Notes under the pieces: model-generated
Told to the model about the DNA's origin: nothing
Database searches by the model: none
The model's input: only the letters and a program-made list of their open reading frames with translations
Position numbers and translations under genes: made by a program
Source of the DNA: Hyaloscypha bicolor E
Taxonomy: Eukaryota > Ascomycota > Leotiomycetes > Helotiales > Hyaloscyphaceae
Direction of reading: 5' to 3'
NCBI RefSeq assembly: GCF_002865645.1
Contig: NW_020194558.1
Coordinates: forward strand, 620,001-684,000
DNA length: 64,000 nucleotides
In this document: one piece after another, positions 48,432-58,739 of the stretch
How positions within the stretch are numbered: the stretch's first letter is position 1
Layout: every line of letters starts with the position of its first letter

Positions 48432-49932
48432 TCACCGCCTCCGACTCTTAACCTTCTTCTTCCCCTCCGCATCACTCCCACCCACCCCCTCCTCCCCCAG
48501 CCCATAATCCACCCCCTGCCCACTCGGACTTTTCCTCCGCATCTCGCCCCTCCCCACAGCAACAAACTCCTCCTCACTCTCACTATCAATCAAATCCAAT
48601 TGTACCGGCATCCTGAACGCACTGATCCCCTCCTCATCAACAATCTCACCCTTGACGGGCTCTACAGTCAACACATCCACCTCTTCATCCTCCAGATCTA
48701 GTCTTCGTTTATGGATTTCCTCTTGCGGGTGGATATCGAATTCGTCTTCGTACTCGATGTACTCGACATTCTCTTCTACTTCGACGAAATCGGGCGCGAG
48801 TGCTGACCAGCGTTGCGAGGGCATGATGGACCAGATGTGTATGCGGCCGCTTTCCAATCCGCAGGCAGCAATGAGAGGGCGGTGAGGATGCCATTCCACG
48901 ACTCCATGTTCCTCCTTCGGTCCTTCGAGGATCTTGACCAAAGAACCGTGATTTCGTTCCCAGATGTAGATATCGTGGTTATTGTACGTGCTCGCCGTGA
49001 CATACTCCCCTGTAGAAGAGAACGCAACATGGTTCCAGCTCAGCTTGTTCACCACATCCTGGAACTTATGCTCGACTTCTATATCTATCGTATCTGGATC
49101 AAGATCCGCAGCTGAGAGGTTTGGGAGTTGTATGGTGCGGATAATCCGATCTTGAGCATTGACTACCACATCTCTCCCCGAACCTGTCAAGCGTAGGTAT
49201 ATCACAACGCCCGTGCAGATCTTCGTAGAATAGATGGTTGTCCTCGTAGAGACCTCGATGATGTTCAACCACCCCTTGTTCGTGCCAGCCAATATGTGTT
49301 CACCGCTCGCCGTAAAGACTGATACGGTTGTGGTCTGCTTCGCATCCTGCGCAGCCTGTTTATCAGAAATCGGTTCGTCTTCATCGTATTGATTTCGTTT
49401 GGGCGCAGAGGGGAGATTCGACTTGATGACCTTGGGTCCAGAGGCGTCAACGAGCAATGGCTGGTCCTCAAAAAGACTGACTACGAATATCAAACTATCC
49501 CCAACTCATTAGTCCTTCTCCCTCAATCTTTTCTCCCAGAAACCCACAAATTGGGAGGAAGAGAACTCACTGATTCCAAGGATGCAACTCTGCAATATAA
49601 ACCGGTGCCTCAAACCGTACACTCCTCACAATGCTCCCCGTACTCAAATCCCAAATATTACACTTCCAATCCTGGCTACTCGTCAAAAGATACCTGCCAT
49701 CCCTACTCCAACTCAGACTCTGCACTTGCCTAGTGTGTCCCTTAAGTTTTCGCGCCACGCCGTTGGTCTCCACGTCAAAGATCACGACGGTGCCGTCGAC
49801 GCGCCCCGCGGCCAGGAAGTCGCCTTTGCGGTTGAAGCGCACGCAGGTCGCGTGGCCACTGCGTAAGGAGCCGGTGGTAGATTCGGGGTAGTCTTGGGCG
49901 AGGACAAAGGGGTCGGTTAGGGAGAGGTTCAT
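48432..49932 (-). CDS. SWD1: COMPASS (Set1 complex) WD40 subunit Swd1 / RbBP5 orthologue
   Basis: Two exons (49,932-49,571 and 49,494-48,432) encode 474 residues. Swd1 is a core WD40 subunit of the Set1/COMPASS histone H3K4 methyltransferase. The N-terminus MNLSLTDPFVLAQDYPESTT and the following SGHATCVRFNRKGDFLAAG, GHTRQVQSLSWSRDGRYLLT and HPWNHLIFVVSLFEDQPLLV are close to the family pattern. Further repeats include WNHVAFSSTGEYVTASTYNN and VEWHPHRPLIAACGLESGRI. The tail is acidic then basic (ESEEEF ... KKKVKSRRR). The 76-bp intron with donor GTGAGT joins HPWN-H-LIF. The frame is open upstream to 50,184, but the conserved family start is the ATG at 49,932. The gene lies about 365 bp upstream of GLR1 in the same direction. 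Confidence 0.93.
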
Positions 49933-50615
49933 TGTGCTGGTATTTGGGTGGTTGTGGAGAGGTGATGGGGGGAGTTGAAGATTGCGGACAAGGCTGGAAT
50001 TTTTGGCCGAGAAGGCTGAAAGTAATGATATCACGTGATGAAAAACATTGAGTAATAAAATATTGCTCGTAGAACGTGAGTGTTGGTTGAAGATGGATTG
50101 AATTGGAGTTTTGGAATGTGCTCGGAAGATTTCTCCAGAAAATTTAAGAAAGTTCGTCGCCGAGGAAGGGAAAGTAGGTGCCATGGAATTTCAAATCGCA
50201 AGTGATGCACTGTCTAGACATTACTCTCCATAACGTCTCACAACAATGAAATTAAATTTCCATTTTAAGATTCGATATATAATTCTATTCAAGGTAATGC
50301 CGAGAGAAAATCACGTTTGCGCGAACGAAGAACCCGTAGTGTTGTGCAGTTTTATTCATTAACATCAAACATAAGAGATACATTGACGGCTTCTTTCTAA
50401 AATAGCAGAACAATCCCCGCCTTTCCTAACACAGATCCATCTAAGAATACATACGAGAGAGAGGAAGCAGGTATTAGTCATTACAGAGCCTCAAACCGGC
50501 CTCTCCACCAGTTCTTCTCGTCTCAATCGCTCAGCCAGTGAGCACCTAGTAGCCAGAGTATCCGTGAGGACACTTGTTGTACCCAGTCACGATATTGTAC
50601 CGATTTTGATCAATA
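49933..50615. other. Intergenic region upstream of SWD1
   Basis: It holds the SWD1 promoter and the 3' flank of the peroxidase pseudogene. An in-frame extension of SWD1 reaches 50,184 but lacks conservation features. No other gene is seen. Confidence 0.5.
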
Positions 50616-51530
50616 CTATCTAGCTGTTGGGTACGCAAGACCTGCAAGTCTCTCCGCAACAGTAGTGGTAAGCGAGCTCAACATATTCCCAGCATCGCTC
50701 TCCGCGCCCGCGATGTCAGGAGGAGCAGCCTGAGAAACCTGAAGCAAGTAACACTCCAAGTTGTTGCCCTTCAACAAGTCCCCAGCATTGGAGACACCCT
50801 TCGTCAAAGACCCAAGGTCAACGATAGTGAGAGAGTCAGTTTTGCCAGCGTTTCCAGTGATGCCGAGAAGGGGAGGATACTTCTCGCCGAAATCAAGCGT
50901 ATCAACGAAGAAACCCGGGATCGTGTACTCGTCGCCGATGTCGCGCTTATACCAGTTATCCGGGATACATTCATGGCCAGGCGTGTATTTGGACTTCCCG
51001 GACTCGGTGGTTGTGAGACCAAGACAGTCCTTGTGGCGCACTAGTAAGGCCCCGGTAGGTTGTTAAGGGGGAACTGATTGTTCGAAGTCGGTCCATCAAT
51101 GGAGTAACCGAGCAAATTGACATCGAATACAGCTCCATAATACCGACGAAACCGCCGAGATCCAATGCCATGCCGTAGGCTTCGTTGGTATTGTTGATAA
51201 AGTCGCCAATAGTGCCGACACCATTATGGGGAATATAGTCGCGGTTCGCAGCAGCGTTCAGACCTGCGCAAGGGCCACAAACGTCACCAGCACGGCCCTT
51301 GGGTGGCACGAAGGCATGAGCACCTGACGTGCTGACATACTGAGATTTCATGTCCCAGGTAGCTCGTTTCTTGTGAACTTTGAGCAGAGGTGCTGTGCTT
51401 GCCGCACTGGGGTTGAGCAAGACGTCGGCGATGCTCTTCAGACTTCGGCGAGTTTGGGGAAAGCAGCAACTTCTGTTGCTGTGAGGGCCAAAATGAGACA
51501 AAAGAGAGGTCTTCACCGTGGGAGAAATGA
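50616..51530 (-). pseudogene. Haem-thiolate peroxidase (chloroperoxidase/peroxygenase family), decayed
   Basis: Members of this secreted family oxidise or halogenate organic substrates with H2O2. The conserved haem-ligand segment is present as CGPCAGLNAAANRDYIPHNG (normally PCPxLNxLANHGYLP), followed by GDFINNTNEAYGMALDLGGF. The C-terminal part KYTPGHECIPDNWYKRDIGD...EYTIPGFF and GNNLECYLLQ matches the family end. Damage is extensive. The signal peptide (LILALTATEVAAFPKLAE) is in another frame than the haem segment and lacks an in-frame ATG. One base is missing after LGGFVG (near 51,145). A TAG occurs at 51,041-51,043. The middle of the protein between QGLSWSHN and the KYTPGHE part, normally roughly 80-100 residues, is missing. 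The gene is not functional as read. It lies between SWD1 and unknown sequence, on the same strand as SWD1. Confidence 0.8.
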
Positions 51531-51747
51531 GAAACGAGGATGAGGGATGAGAAGAGACCAGGAGATGGTTGTCGTTGGTGGTGTGGAGTTGAAGTCTATT
51601 CTTCGGAGGAGTCTAGAGAATTCTTATATCTTGGTTGAAAGGGGTTCACAAGCTGAACGATATTGGCAAACGCGGGAATTATGACGATCGAGGTCGAGAT
51701 GCGTACATCGGGAATGAGAAGGACGGAAAGCATGACACCCATGAGGT

Positions 51748-52296
51748 TTAGACATGTGTTGGGTCACTTGGCTGGGTGCAATCCTTTCCCCCCGAAGAAA
51801 ATAGTACGAAATCCATCAATACAATGATATCATAACTAGTTGATTTATGCACCAGTGAAGCTCGAGAAACATCTTTGTCAAACACTTTCGCATTTAGCTG
51901 ATGATCTTGCAACAGAGCATGGTTTTGTGGCACGGAAATACGCCTGTAGATCTTTCGTCCCACTACATTGAAAGCATAAGTCTCTGATAGGTCAATCTGC
52001 ATTTCCGCGAAGCCTGAAATAAGGTTATGGAATTCCCCACCTGAACAACACGTGTGGGGTGATCGGAGCTAGGGCTGAAAGCCGATGCGTCTAAAGATAA
52101 CTTTTGAGACAATTGGCGACACATCCTTGACGGAGCCAACAAAAAAAAGCTCTTGGTGTATGAGATCAACAGCATGGAGCTCTCCGTGCACGAAATTATG
52201 GAGAGAACTGATGGCCTCAGCTGGGGTGGTCAGGAATACAGGAACAGAACCTAAGGTTGGGTAGCATATTGCCGGACGTGGAGTTTCGGCTTCCAT
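51748..52296 (-). pseudogene. Unrecognised protein, single in-frame stop
   Basis: An ATG at 52,296 opens a frame (MEAETPRPAICYPTLGSVPV...) that meets TAG at 52,069-52,071 and then stays open in the same frame for another 107 codons to 51,748 (…EFHNLISGFAEMQIDLSETY…). The composition is protein-like on both sides of the stop. A CAG to TAG change (CpA to TpA, as RIP makes) would explain it. I do not recognise the family. It might also be the last exon of a larger decayed gene or two unrelated frames. Confidence 0.35.
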
Positions 52297-53857
52297 CTGT
52301 ATGGGACTGGGGTCGCTCTAGCTGGGCCAAGTGGGCTCCACTGAGCCGCCTTGCATTTCACTTCTTCATACGGCTGGGGTCCTCGATCTGCTATCGCTGC
52401 TGGCAGGCTAGACCAGACTGCGTCGAGCTTCCAATAGTGGGGGTTGAAGTGCCGAAATTGTCTTCAGCGCTGAAGATCAGCGTTGCTTTAAGGTTGGCAC
52501 TTGAGCTGCGCGTGCTTCGGCTGTTTCTAGGCGAGTTCGCCTACAACGTCACCCGAATAACCTCATCTTTCTCTTTTCTGGCCATCCCACCGTACTATGC
52601 CATTGGGTTCCAGAATCTATCTGTGCCATAGTATTGGTACTGCCAAACATAATAATGTGATTCTACAGAGTTGCATTCGACCTCGGGGAGCGACCGATGG
52701 ACCCACCTCTCGGATTCCTTACTCCCAATATCTCCTCAACATTCGGGTGGTACTTTCTCCGCACAAAGTTGGGACATCGTCGCATCCGTAAACATATATC
52801 CGGAGGCTGTTATGTCACAGTTGTTTTGGCCCAAGTCTCGACTTCCTGAGATGCTGGGATTCAGAGCCTCGTGCCTACACTGACTAATCATTCTGCGATA
52901 GTTCGCAGCAATTTCGCATTCTTATTTGAGAGGGCTCAGATAGATAAACAGTACATTGTGCATTTGAAACAGGAGGGTTAGTCGGTGAGTGCGAGGATCG
53001 CAATAATTGCTGCATCCCAAGGCTGGCCGAGATTATTCTCCACAGCTCATTTTCACGACTGGCCACACACACGGCTCGGTGTTCAGAGCACGTGTTGGAG
53101 AACTTTATTCAACTGCTCTTGTACAAGCATGTTTATCACCCAAGGGAGAAGAATCCGGACGTATCTTCGTCGCGCAAACTCTGATGATGCCACCAGTAAG
53201 ATGGAAGAAGGCCCAGCAGAAGCCACCCGCCGTCATCAGCACTAGTACGATCGCCTTTGCATGACTCGGGCAAGGCATAGATTGCTGCATCTCGGGAATT
53301 AAGCATCTTTATAAACTTCCTTCTTGCGCAATCGTTGAATTCTTCCTACTCTCTTCTCCGAACCCCCTCCTCCTGTCATATCCTAAACCGGTTGACGCGG
53401 GTGGCTTTTTTATTGCGCTGGTGATATTGCTGTCCGACCCTACATTAATGGCCCCAGGGTCCATTTCTTGGAGAAGCTTGTGCAGATCTCTTAACTCCAC
53501 TCTGCCATCAGCCTCATGGTTCACGGTTAACATCAACAGATCTACCTTTCTCCTTCAATCCTGTAGCAGAAGTCCTCTGCCGTACAGACATTACCGTGAA
53601 TAGTTTTATAGTATGCGTTGTCTGCGGCACTATCCTCCCCGGCATACACATGTCATTTGTCGCATCCGCTTGGCACAGCGTCATGCCGAACAATTATTCT
53701 TATGGATTTCCGCCCGCAGAGAAGTATACAGTATGAAGCTCGTTCTTGCCCACGTTTGCAGAACATCATCTACAATCTCAAGTCTTTCATAAAACACATT
53801 CCTCTAAGTCCTCTACCAACTCATCTACATCTTCTATTCTATTGAACACCGGCAAAA
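52297..53857. other. About 1.5 kb with no supported gene
   Basis: Composition is normal but no frame is long and conserved. The plus-strand frame at 52,299-52,631 and those at 52,985-53,264 look like chance or decayed coding. They lack recognisable motifs and overlap open frames on the other strand. Confidence 0.45.
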
Positions 53858-54120
53858 ATACATTCCAAGACTTTCCTCGCCGTCTTCACGTTGGACACAG
53901 CAGTTGCTGCTGTCCCAGTCCCCAACGACATCTGAGCCTCCCCATCCAACAATGGGAACAACCACAGTTCTTCCAATGTTGTGGGGTCAGGAAATTCAGG
54001 AAACGACGTTAACAATGGCAATAACAATGGCAACAACAACGGGATCAATTAGTTTACCCGTGTCCCGTCCCGTCATTCTGCCTGCTAGCCTTCTCATCAG
54101 CAGATAATGCTTCGGCAATA
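53858..54120 (+). pseudogene. Asn/Gly-rich secreted protein, start codon lost and stops gained
   Basis: From 53,858 the frame reads ATA (expected ATG), then HSKTFLAVFTLDTAVAAVPV, a good signal peptide with an AVA-type cleavage region. It then reads PNDI, a TGA at 53,933, SNNGNNHSSSNVVGSGNSGN, an Asn/Gly/Ser repeat, and a TAG at 54,050. ATG to ATA, CGA to TGA and CAG to TAG are all RIP-type transitions, on both strands. The mature part resembles low-complexity Asn/Gly-rich secreted proteins of fungi. No domain is recognised. Downstream frames to about 54,200 may contain the former C-terminal part. Confidence 0.5.
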
Positions 54121-54586
54121 ACAACTACATTCTCTCCAACGACTGCAGGATCTGCACCGGGCAAATAGACATAGACCCCAGGCTCACAATAGGGTGAATG
54201 CAGGTATGTCGCTCGGCCCAAGCCTCCAGGCTCCCCGACGACGCTCTAGACTTGATCCTCGATCAGTCTGTCACCAGCCTGGATCAGAACTGGAATGATT
54301 GAGTCAAAACATTAGTAAACTACCCTATTTATCATGTGCCAAAACGGGACGAGATACACACCGGGAGCAATTTGGGTCTTGTATTGTTGGAAAAGTACCC
54401 AGAATTGCTCATTCCGGAGCAGAAACAATCCAGGAGGAAGTTGGGACGGTAGGCGGGCAGTATCTAATGGCAATCGTGACTAGTGAAGCTGACATCAACT
54501 CTCAGTTGTGATTCTTTGTGACCCACAGGTCTCACACAGCTACGTGAAACAGAATATTCCTTCCAGGATAAACCCAGAGAGAATAC

Positions 54587-54934
54587 TTATATATCCTTAA
54601 TTAGAGTTAGCCTCCTATTATTACTATTTTGGGCATATATCCATATTTTAGGAATACTATACGAACGAAATAGGGATGTTACAGGGATTGGCAGGGGCAT
54701 ACTCCTTTTGTATCCATTAATAAGAAACTCTATCGGAAAGTTCGGAAGCCTATTTGCTATGTGACTGGGGCATATCCCACTTCGTAACACAAACCTTAAC
54801 GTCTCGTGTTTCAGCCCCTGTAGAGGTTCCCGCGCGAACCTTATCCCTTCGTCCGGTGAGACATAGTCCACGCTAGTAAGGGGGCCTGGCTCAGACTGTA
54901 AAGTCGTACCTTTGCTTAAAAACTTATTAGTCAT
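54587..54934 (-). pseudogene. Coding-like remnant sharing an EFLI motif with 56,660-56,800
   Basis: The frame reads GLKHETLRFVLRSG, then LPNFPIEFLINGYKRSMPLP, IPKIWIYAQ. A similar but diverged stretch is read on the minus strand at 56,660-56,800 (TIEFLIDSK, then CLCRPL, then PPKVVIFVYD). Two related copies so close together suggest a low-copy repeat or a duplicated gene fragment. No family is recognised. The left arm of the hairpin at 54,842 overlaps its 5' part. Confidence 0.35.
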
Positions 54935-55003
54935 CCATCGCCTTTTCGCCCTGAGCCAGGCCCCCTTACTAGCGTGGACTATGTCTCACCGGACGAAGGG
55001 ATA
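54842..55003. repeat. Perfect 53-bp inverted repeat with 56-bp spacer
   Basis: The 53 bases at 54,842-54,894 (TATCCCTTCGTCCGGTGAGA onward) are repeated as an exact reverse complement at 54,951-55,003. The intervening 56 bp are unrelated. A transcript would fold into a 53-bp hairpin. The arms are identical although the neighbouring DNA is AT-enriched, so the duplication is recent or maintained. Confidence 0.92.
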
Positions 55004-55509
55004 GGCTGCACATTACATTATTAAAGGTTTCAGTATCGATCCTATTCTTTATGATTGGGAATATCTTAAAAGATCAGTACTGTTTGGTTCCTCTTCGCTT
55101 TTAAGTCTGATAATAATACAACTGTTAGTATTTATAAGACCACGACTAAATACTACTTTAAATAATAGCTCCGCCACTTAAAGGATCAAGTAACTCTAAT
55201 ACTTGAGCTTTGACGGTTATTTTCTAGCGTATAATGAAAGAGCTCACGTTAAAATAATAAAAAAGTTTCAGAAGTACAAACTTCTGCATAATTATTAATA
55301 ATATAGTAACATGCTTTAAACCTTCGCAAGTCGTGTAGTATAATTATGCTCCGCCAAGAGAAAAAGAAGAGTATTTGAACCCTGGATACTGTTTAAAACA
55401 CCTAGGGAATACTGCACAACTATGCACTTCAATACGAGAACCTTATTTTTAGCTAATCCTTGAATACGCCGGAACTTCCGCCTCCGCTCCGCCCACACAT
55501 TTTAGAGAA
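55004..55509. other. AT-rich spacer before the cystine-knot-like gene
   Basis: About 500 bp with reduced GC and TA-rich runs, no open frame of note. It may be a fragment of RIP-affected repeat, and its right end leads into the promoter of the 55,655 gene. Confidence 0.45.
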
Positions 55510-55517
55510 TATAAATA
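55510..55517 (+). promoter_or_regulatory. Candidate TATA box of the cystine-knot-like gene
   Basis: TATAAATA lies 138 bp upstream of the ATG at 55,655, followed by CT-rich sequence and ACTTCTCAG-type 5' UTR, as is usual for highly expressed fungal genes. Confidence 0.45.
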
Positions 55518-55654
55518 CTTGTCGCATCTCGCCTTCTACCAGGTTCATATCAGTTCAACTTCTCAGATCTGGAGCATCTTATATAATCTTCTCAATTACT
55601 CCTCCAGTCTTATCTAGCTCTCATTAACTCTTATTTTATCCTTAGCTCCACGAA

Positions 55655-56083
55655 ATGAAGCTCCAAGGATTCGAAAACGTTTTGGCAAGCCTCTTGGTGC
55701 TGGCCCTTCTCGGTGTTAGTGGCGCTCAAGCTTGTGGAGGTAGTATCACCCACCAAGTAGCAAAGCATTGAATAATCTAACCTCGAATGTTCTAGAGCCT
55801 GGTGCAGGGTGTTCCAGTGATGCTGATTGCTGCAAGAGATGTTTCTCAGATGGTACATGCCTTTGATTTCGGGTAAGGAAATCACTTCGTTATCGTGAGC
55901 GTGCTTCATAGTGTCTGGATTTTCTATTATTCTAACACTTTAGCAGCTACGGAGTTGTCACACGGAGACGAGGCGTTCTTAAGTATGGCGGGCTCTAAGT
56001 TCTGTCAAGTCGGGGCCCCGGGGGGAAACATATGTTCAGTTGCTGGTTTGACATCTAGCCCTGTAGACAAGCAATGTCACTGA
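55655..56083 (+). CDS. Small secreted cysteine-rich protein with a cystine-knot pattern, two possible splice forms
   Basis: Exon 1 is 55,655-55,739 and exon 2 starts at 55,796 after a 56-bp intron (donor GTAGTA, branch CTAAC). A signal peptide (ASLLVLALLGVSGAQA) precedes ACGEPGAGCSSDADCCKRC. If exon 2 runs to TGA at 55,866, the product has 51 residues and six Cys spaced C-x6-C-x5-C-C-x2-C-x5-C (27, 34, 40, 41, 44, 50), the inhibitor cystine-knot pattern. A second intron acceptor at 55,943 has a perfect branch (TCTAAC). Joined to GTACAT at 55,853 it gives 93 residues ending ...PVDKQCH with eight Cys. Joined to the better donor GTAAGG at about 55,873 it lies in the 3' UTR and keeps the 51-residue form. 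Small secreted knottins in fungi are often effectors or defence-type peptides. No function is assigned. Confidence 0.68.
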
Positions 56084-58440
56084 TTTAACCGTGTATGAAT
56101 GTATCTCTTTCAAACTTGCAACTAGAGAGTGCGCTTGAACTGGGAGCTCTAAAGCTTTTCTCTTCCGATATTGGGAGCTTCCTTCACGTGTGCCATAGCT
56201 TCCTTATAGCCCAGGGTTACCTAGTCACGCGCCTTTGGAGGCGACTTCGGTGTGACTCCTTACTCTGTATCACCTGCATCACCTGCATCACGCAAGTAGG
56301 TAAGGATAATATTTTTAAGCGATATACCATAGCTTGCTTATAGGGAGTTATATTCGCGTGCACGAGCAGGTACAGGCGTCGCGTACGTGTATAATTAAAA
56401 GTGAGGATATACTTTTTGAGCGATTGCAAGGGCAAGGGAGGGACATACTTCTTGCCGGTCTTATGTGCGCATACCCAGGGCTGAAACGTAGCCGAAAAAG
56501 AAAGCCCTATTTCACGATTTTTATTTTATTACAAAAACTAGCCTTTTTAAAGGAGTGGAAAGGGGGCTAGAAGGAATCAAATTCTCAATTATATGAGCAT
56601 CCTGGAAGGGTACTAGCATGTATATAAAAGAAAATTAACCTCTAGTCGTATACGAAAATTACTACTTTGGGCGGACAATCCTGGTTTGGGAATGGCAACA
56701 CAAGCTGAACGGGGGAGGTCTATAGGGGTCTGCAAAGGCACACTACTTTTGAGTCTATCAAAAACTCAATGGTCATTGTGCTCGTCGGGCGTTTCTTTGC
56801 ATTCAACAACAAAACTGGCTACAGCCTACAGCGATAAACCAGAAGCCAAATAGTGCGTGGGCAATGGCAAGCGGAAGAAAGGAAGTTCTTTCAAACTGTT
56901 TTGAGCTTTTACGTTTACGAAGCCGTAAATTATCAGTTTCTGGATGATCTTTCTCAATGTATTCAAAATTTCAATGGTTACTTGGATACTTCTATTCTGG
57001 GAGGGAAAATTTCTCCACTCGTGATCCTTGATTTATAACACCAGATAATAGGAAGTGCAGGGTTATTTTAAGCAACTGAAATGAAGTCGTGCGTCGGATT
57101 AGAATGTTCTGTCATGTTACAGTACATAAGAACCTGATTCGAGCAGACAAAGGACACTTGGAATAAATCGAAGCATCGGGAATCCTGGCACTGCGGCTAT
57201 GAAGTTCTCGGATTCCATGAGAATGGAGGATTCAAGGCGTTCTCTTCCTGGGGCATGCCCCGGTGTGGCTGTAAAGCGGGTTCGGCTTCCGAGGGACTCT
57301 CTGAAATGTTTTTCAGCAGCGGCATGAATCAACTGAGGTACATGTCGAACCCGCTCAAGGTGGAGGCTGTGCAGATGGTAGTATCCTTCAATGTTTTCAT
57401 GAATGTTGCATATCAGCTGGAGGATTCCAGACCCCACTCCGCATTGGTTAGGAGGAGCTGAGGCATTGTCCCGACCGGTCTTTGAAGAAATACCCTAAGT
57501 GACTCGGACGTCAAGTACGAAGCGGTCATAGTCGAAATGAGTGAAAATGAAGCATACGCGGGCTGATATATAGGGCTTGGCGCATGAGGCAGGAGCCTGC
57601 CTTTACCACTTGAGGCATTATTGCTTCTGGTGCATTTGAGCCTTTGTATGGAGCTATTCGTCTCGACGAGGCCGAGAGCCGAGACAACAGCACCATATTA
57701 TCTGTCACATACGATCACCCCCAGTATAGGACCATATTCCATTATTGGGCCATCTCCCATCGAATTGTCTTTTATGGAAACCCTTATGTTTCGTCATTTT
57801 TGTATGGTGTTTGTAAGACCCTCCCCCGTTAATACAAGACTATGTCCGACCGAACTCGAGGTGGAAGCAACGAGTCATAAGACCATGGTCATCTGTGCTA
57901 GATAATACGGTATTGCTAAGTCTCTAAACGTTACCCCGTAGCATTGATCTTCTGGCGTTCCTCCCTGCTAATAACACGTTTCGACGATCGTATGCGTCTC
58001 AGCCGATCTTGAGATCGAGATCTCATTTAAGAAATGATTAAAATAAGTGCAAGAACAACGATCAGAAACCATTGGGTGATTCTCCCGTCGTCGCACTCGC
58101 CTCGACCCGCGCATGGCAAACTCCGTCAAAACTGATCAAAAGCAAAGCCACCTTCCTATTTTGCCCGACACGGCAGAGTAGTTCGTTTCGAACATTCCAT
58201 GAGGCGTTTCCCCGCAATGGTTGGGGAGACTTGGTGGGCCTATTGTGGCGTGGGACTGGGACCGGGACCGCTTGTTTCCTGACGGCAATGTTTGCTCTTC
58301 CCAACTTTCCGTCTCACGTGACCAGCGCCGCCTTTACTCAGGCTCGGCTCAGGCCCAGCTCAGTCAGCTCAGGTCAGCTCAGGTCTGCTCACCCTATTTA
58401 CGCGACACGGTGCAGTCAAGACCCACCTCACCAGAAATCA
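56084..58440. other. About 2.3 kb without a supported gene, several coding-like scraps
   Basis: A short TCACCTGCA repeat occurs at about 56,269-56,290. The minus strand at 56,660-56,800 carries the second copy of the EFLI-type remnant. Near 57,600-57,830 the plus strand reads ASGAFEPLYGAIRLDEAESR, then NSTILSVTYDHPQYRTIFHY, and near 57,255-57,461 another open stretch. Both look like decayed coding but have no recognised family, and frames conflict between neighbouring parts. Confidence 0.4.
58336..58396. repeat. Short tandem repeat of CAGCTCAGGT-type units
   Basis: The stretch is built from GGCTCAGG, CAGCTCAGT and CAGCTCAGGT units, about five copies with small variations, directly after TCACGTGACC. 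No coding function is evident. Confidence 0.7.
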
Positions 58441-58617
58441 TCAACTTTTAACGAGGGGCCCGAAATGGCCCTCGTACTCTGGTCAGGGATCCCAAATATA
58501 TTACTGACAGACGCAGAGATAGTAATTCAGGGGGTTATTTTCGTCCCCCTGTAAATTTCACCTACTAGCTCTATATTCTAAAAATGGCTGTCTCCTCTCG
58601 TTTTCGCACTCTTCCTC

Positions 58618-58680
58618 TCCCATTTTCTCTCTCATCTTCTCTCTCATCTTCTCTCCTATCTTTTCTCCTATCTCTCTGGC
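58618..58680. repeat. 12-bp pyrimidine tandem repeat at the island border
   Basis: About five units of TCTCTCTCATCT type (with CTCCTATCTTTT variants) form a pyrimidine-rich strand immediately before the AT-rich block starts. It lies upstream of the degraded recombinase-like frame and may be part of its former promoter or 5' UTR. Confidence 0.7.
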
Positions 58681-58739
58681 ATACAAGACTCTATATACCA
58701 TACTTACCGCAGATAAGTAAATAGAGGCAGCCCTGAGAG

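Noticed and set aside
49933..50184. In-frame N-terminal extension of SWD1 by 84 residues
   Set aside because: The conserved family start is at 49,932, and the extension has no family-like features.
52299..52631. Plus-strand frame of 110 codons
   Set aside because: It has a hydrophobic, motif-free translation, overlaps possible decayed coding on the other strand and shows no start context or introns.
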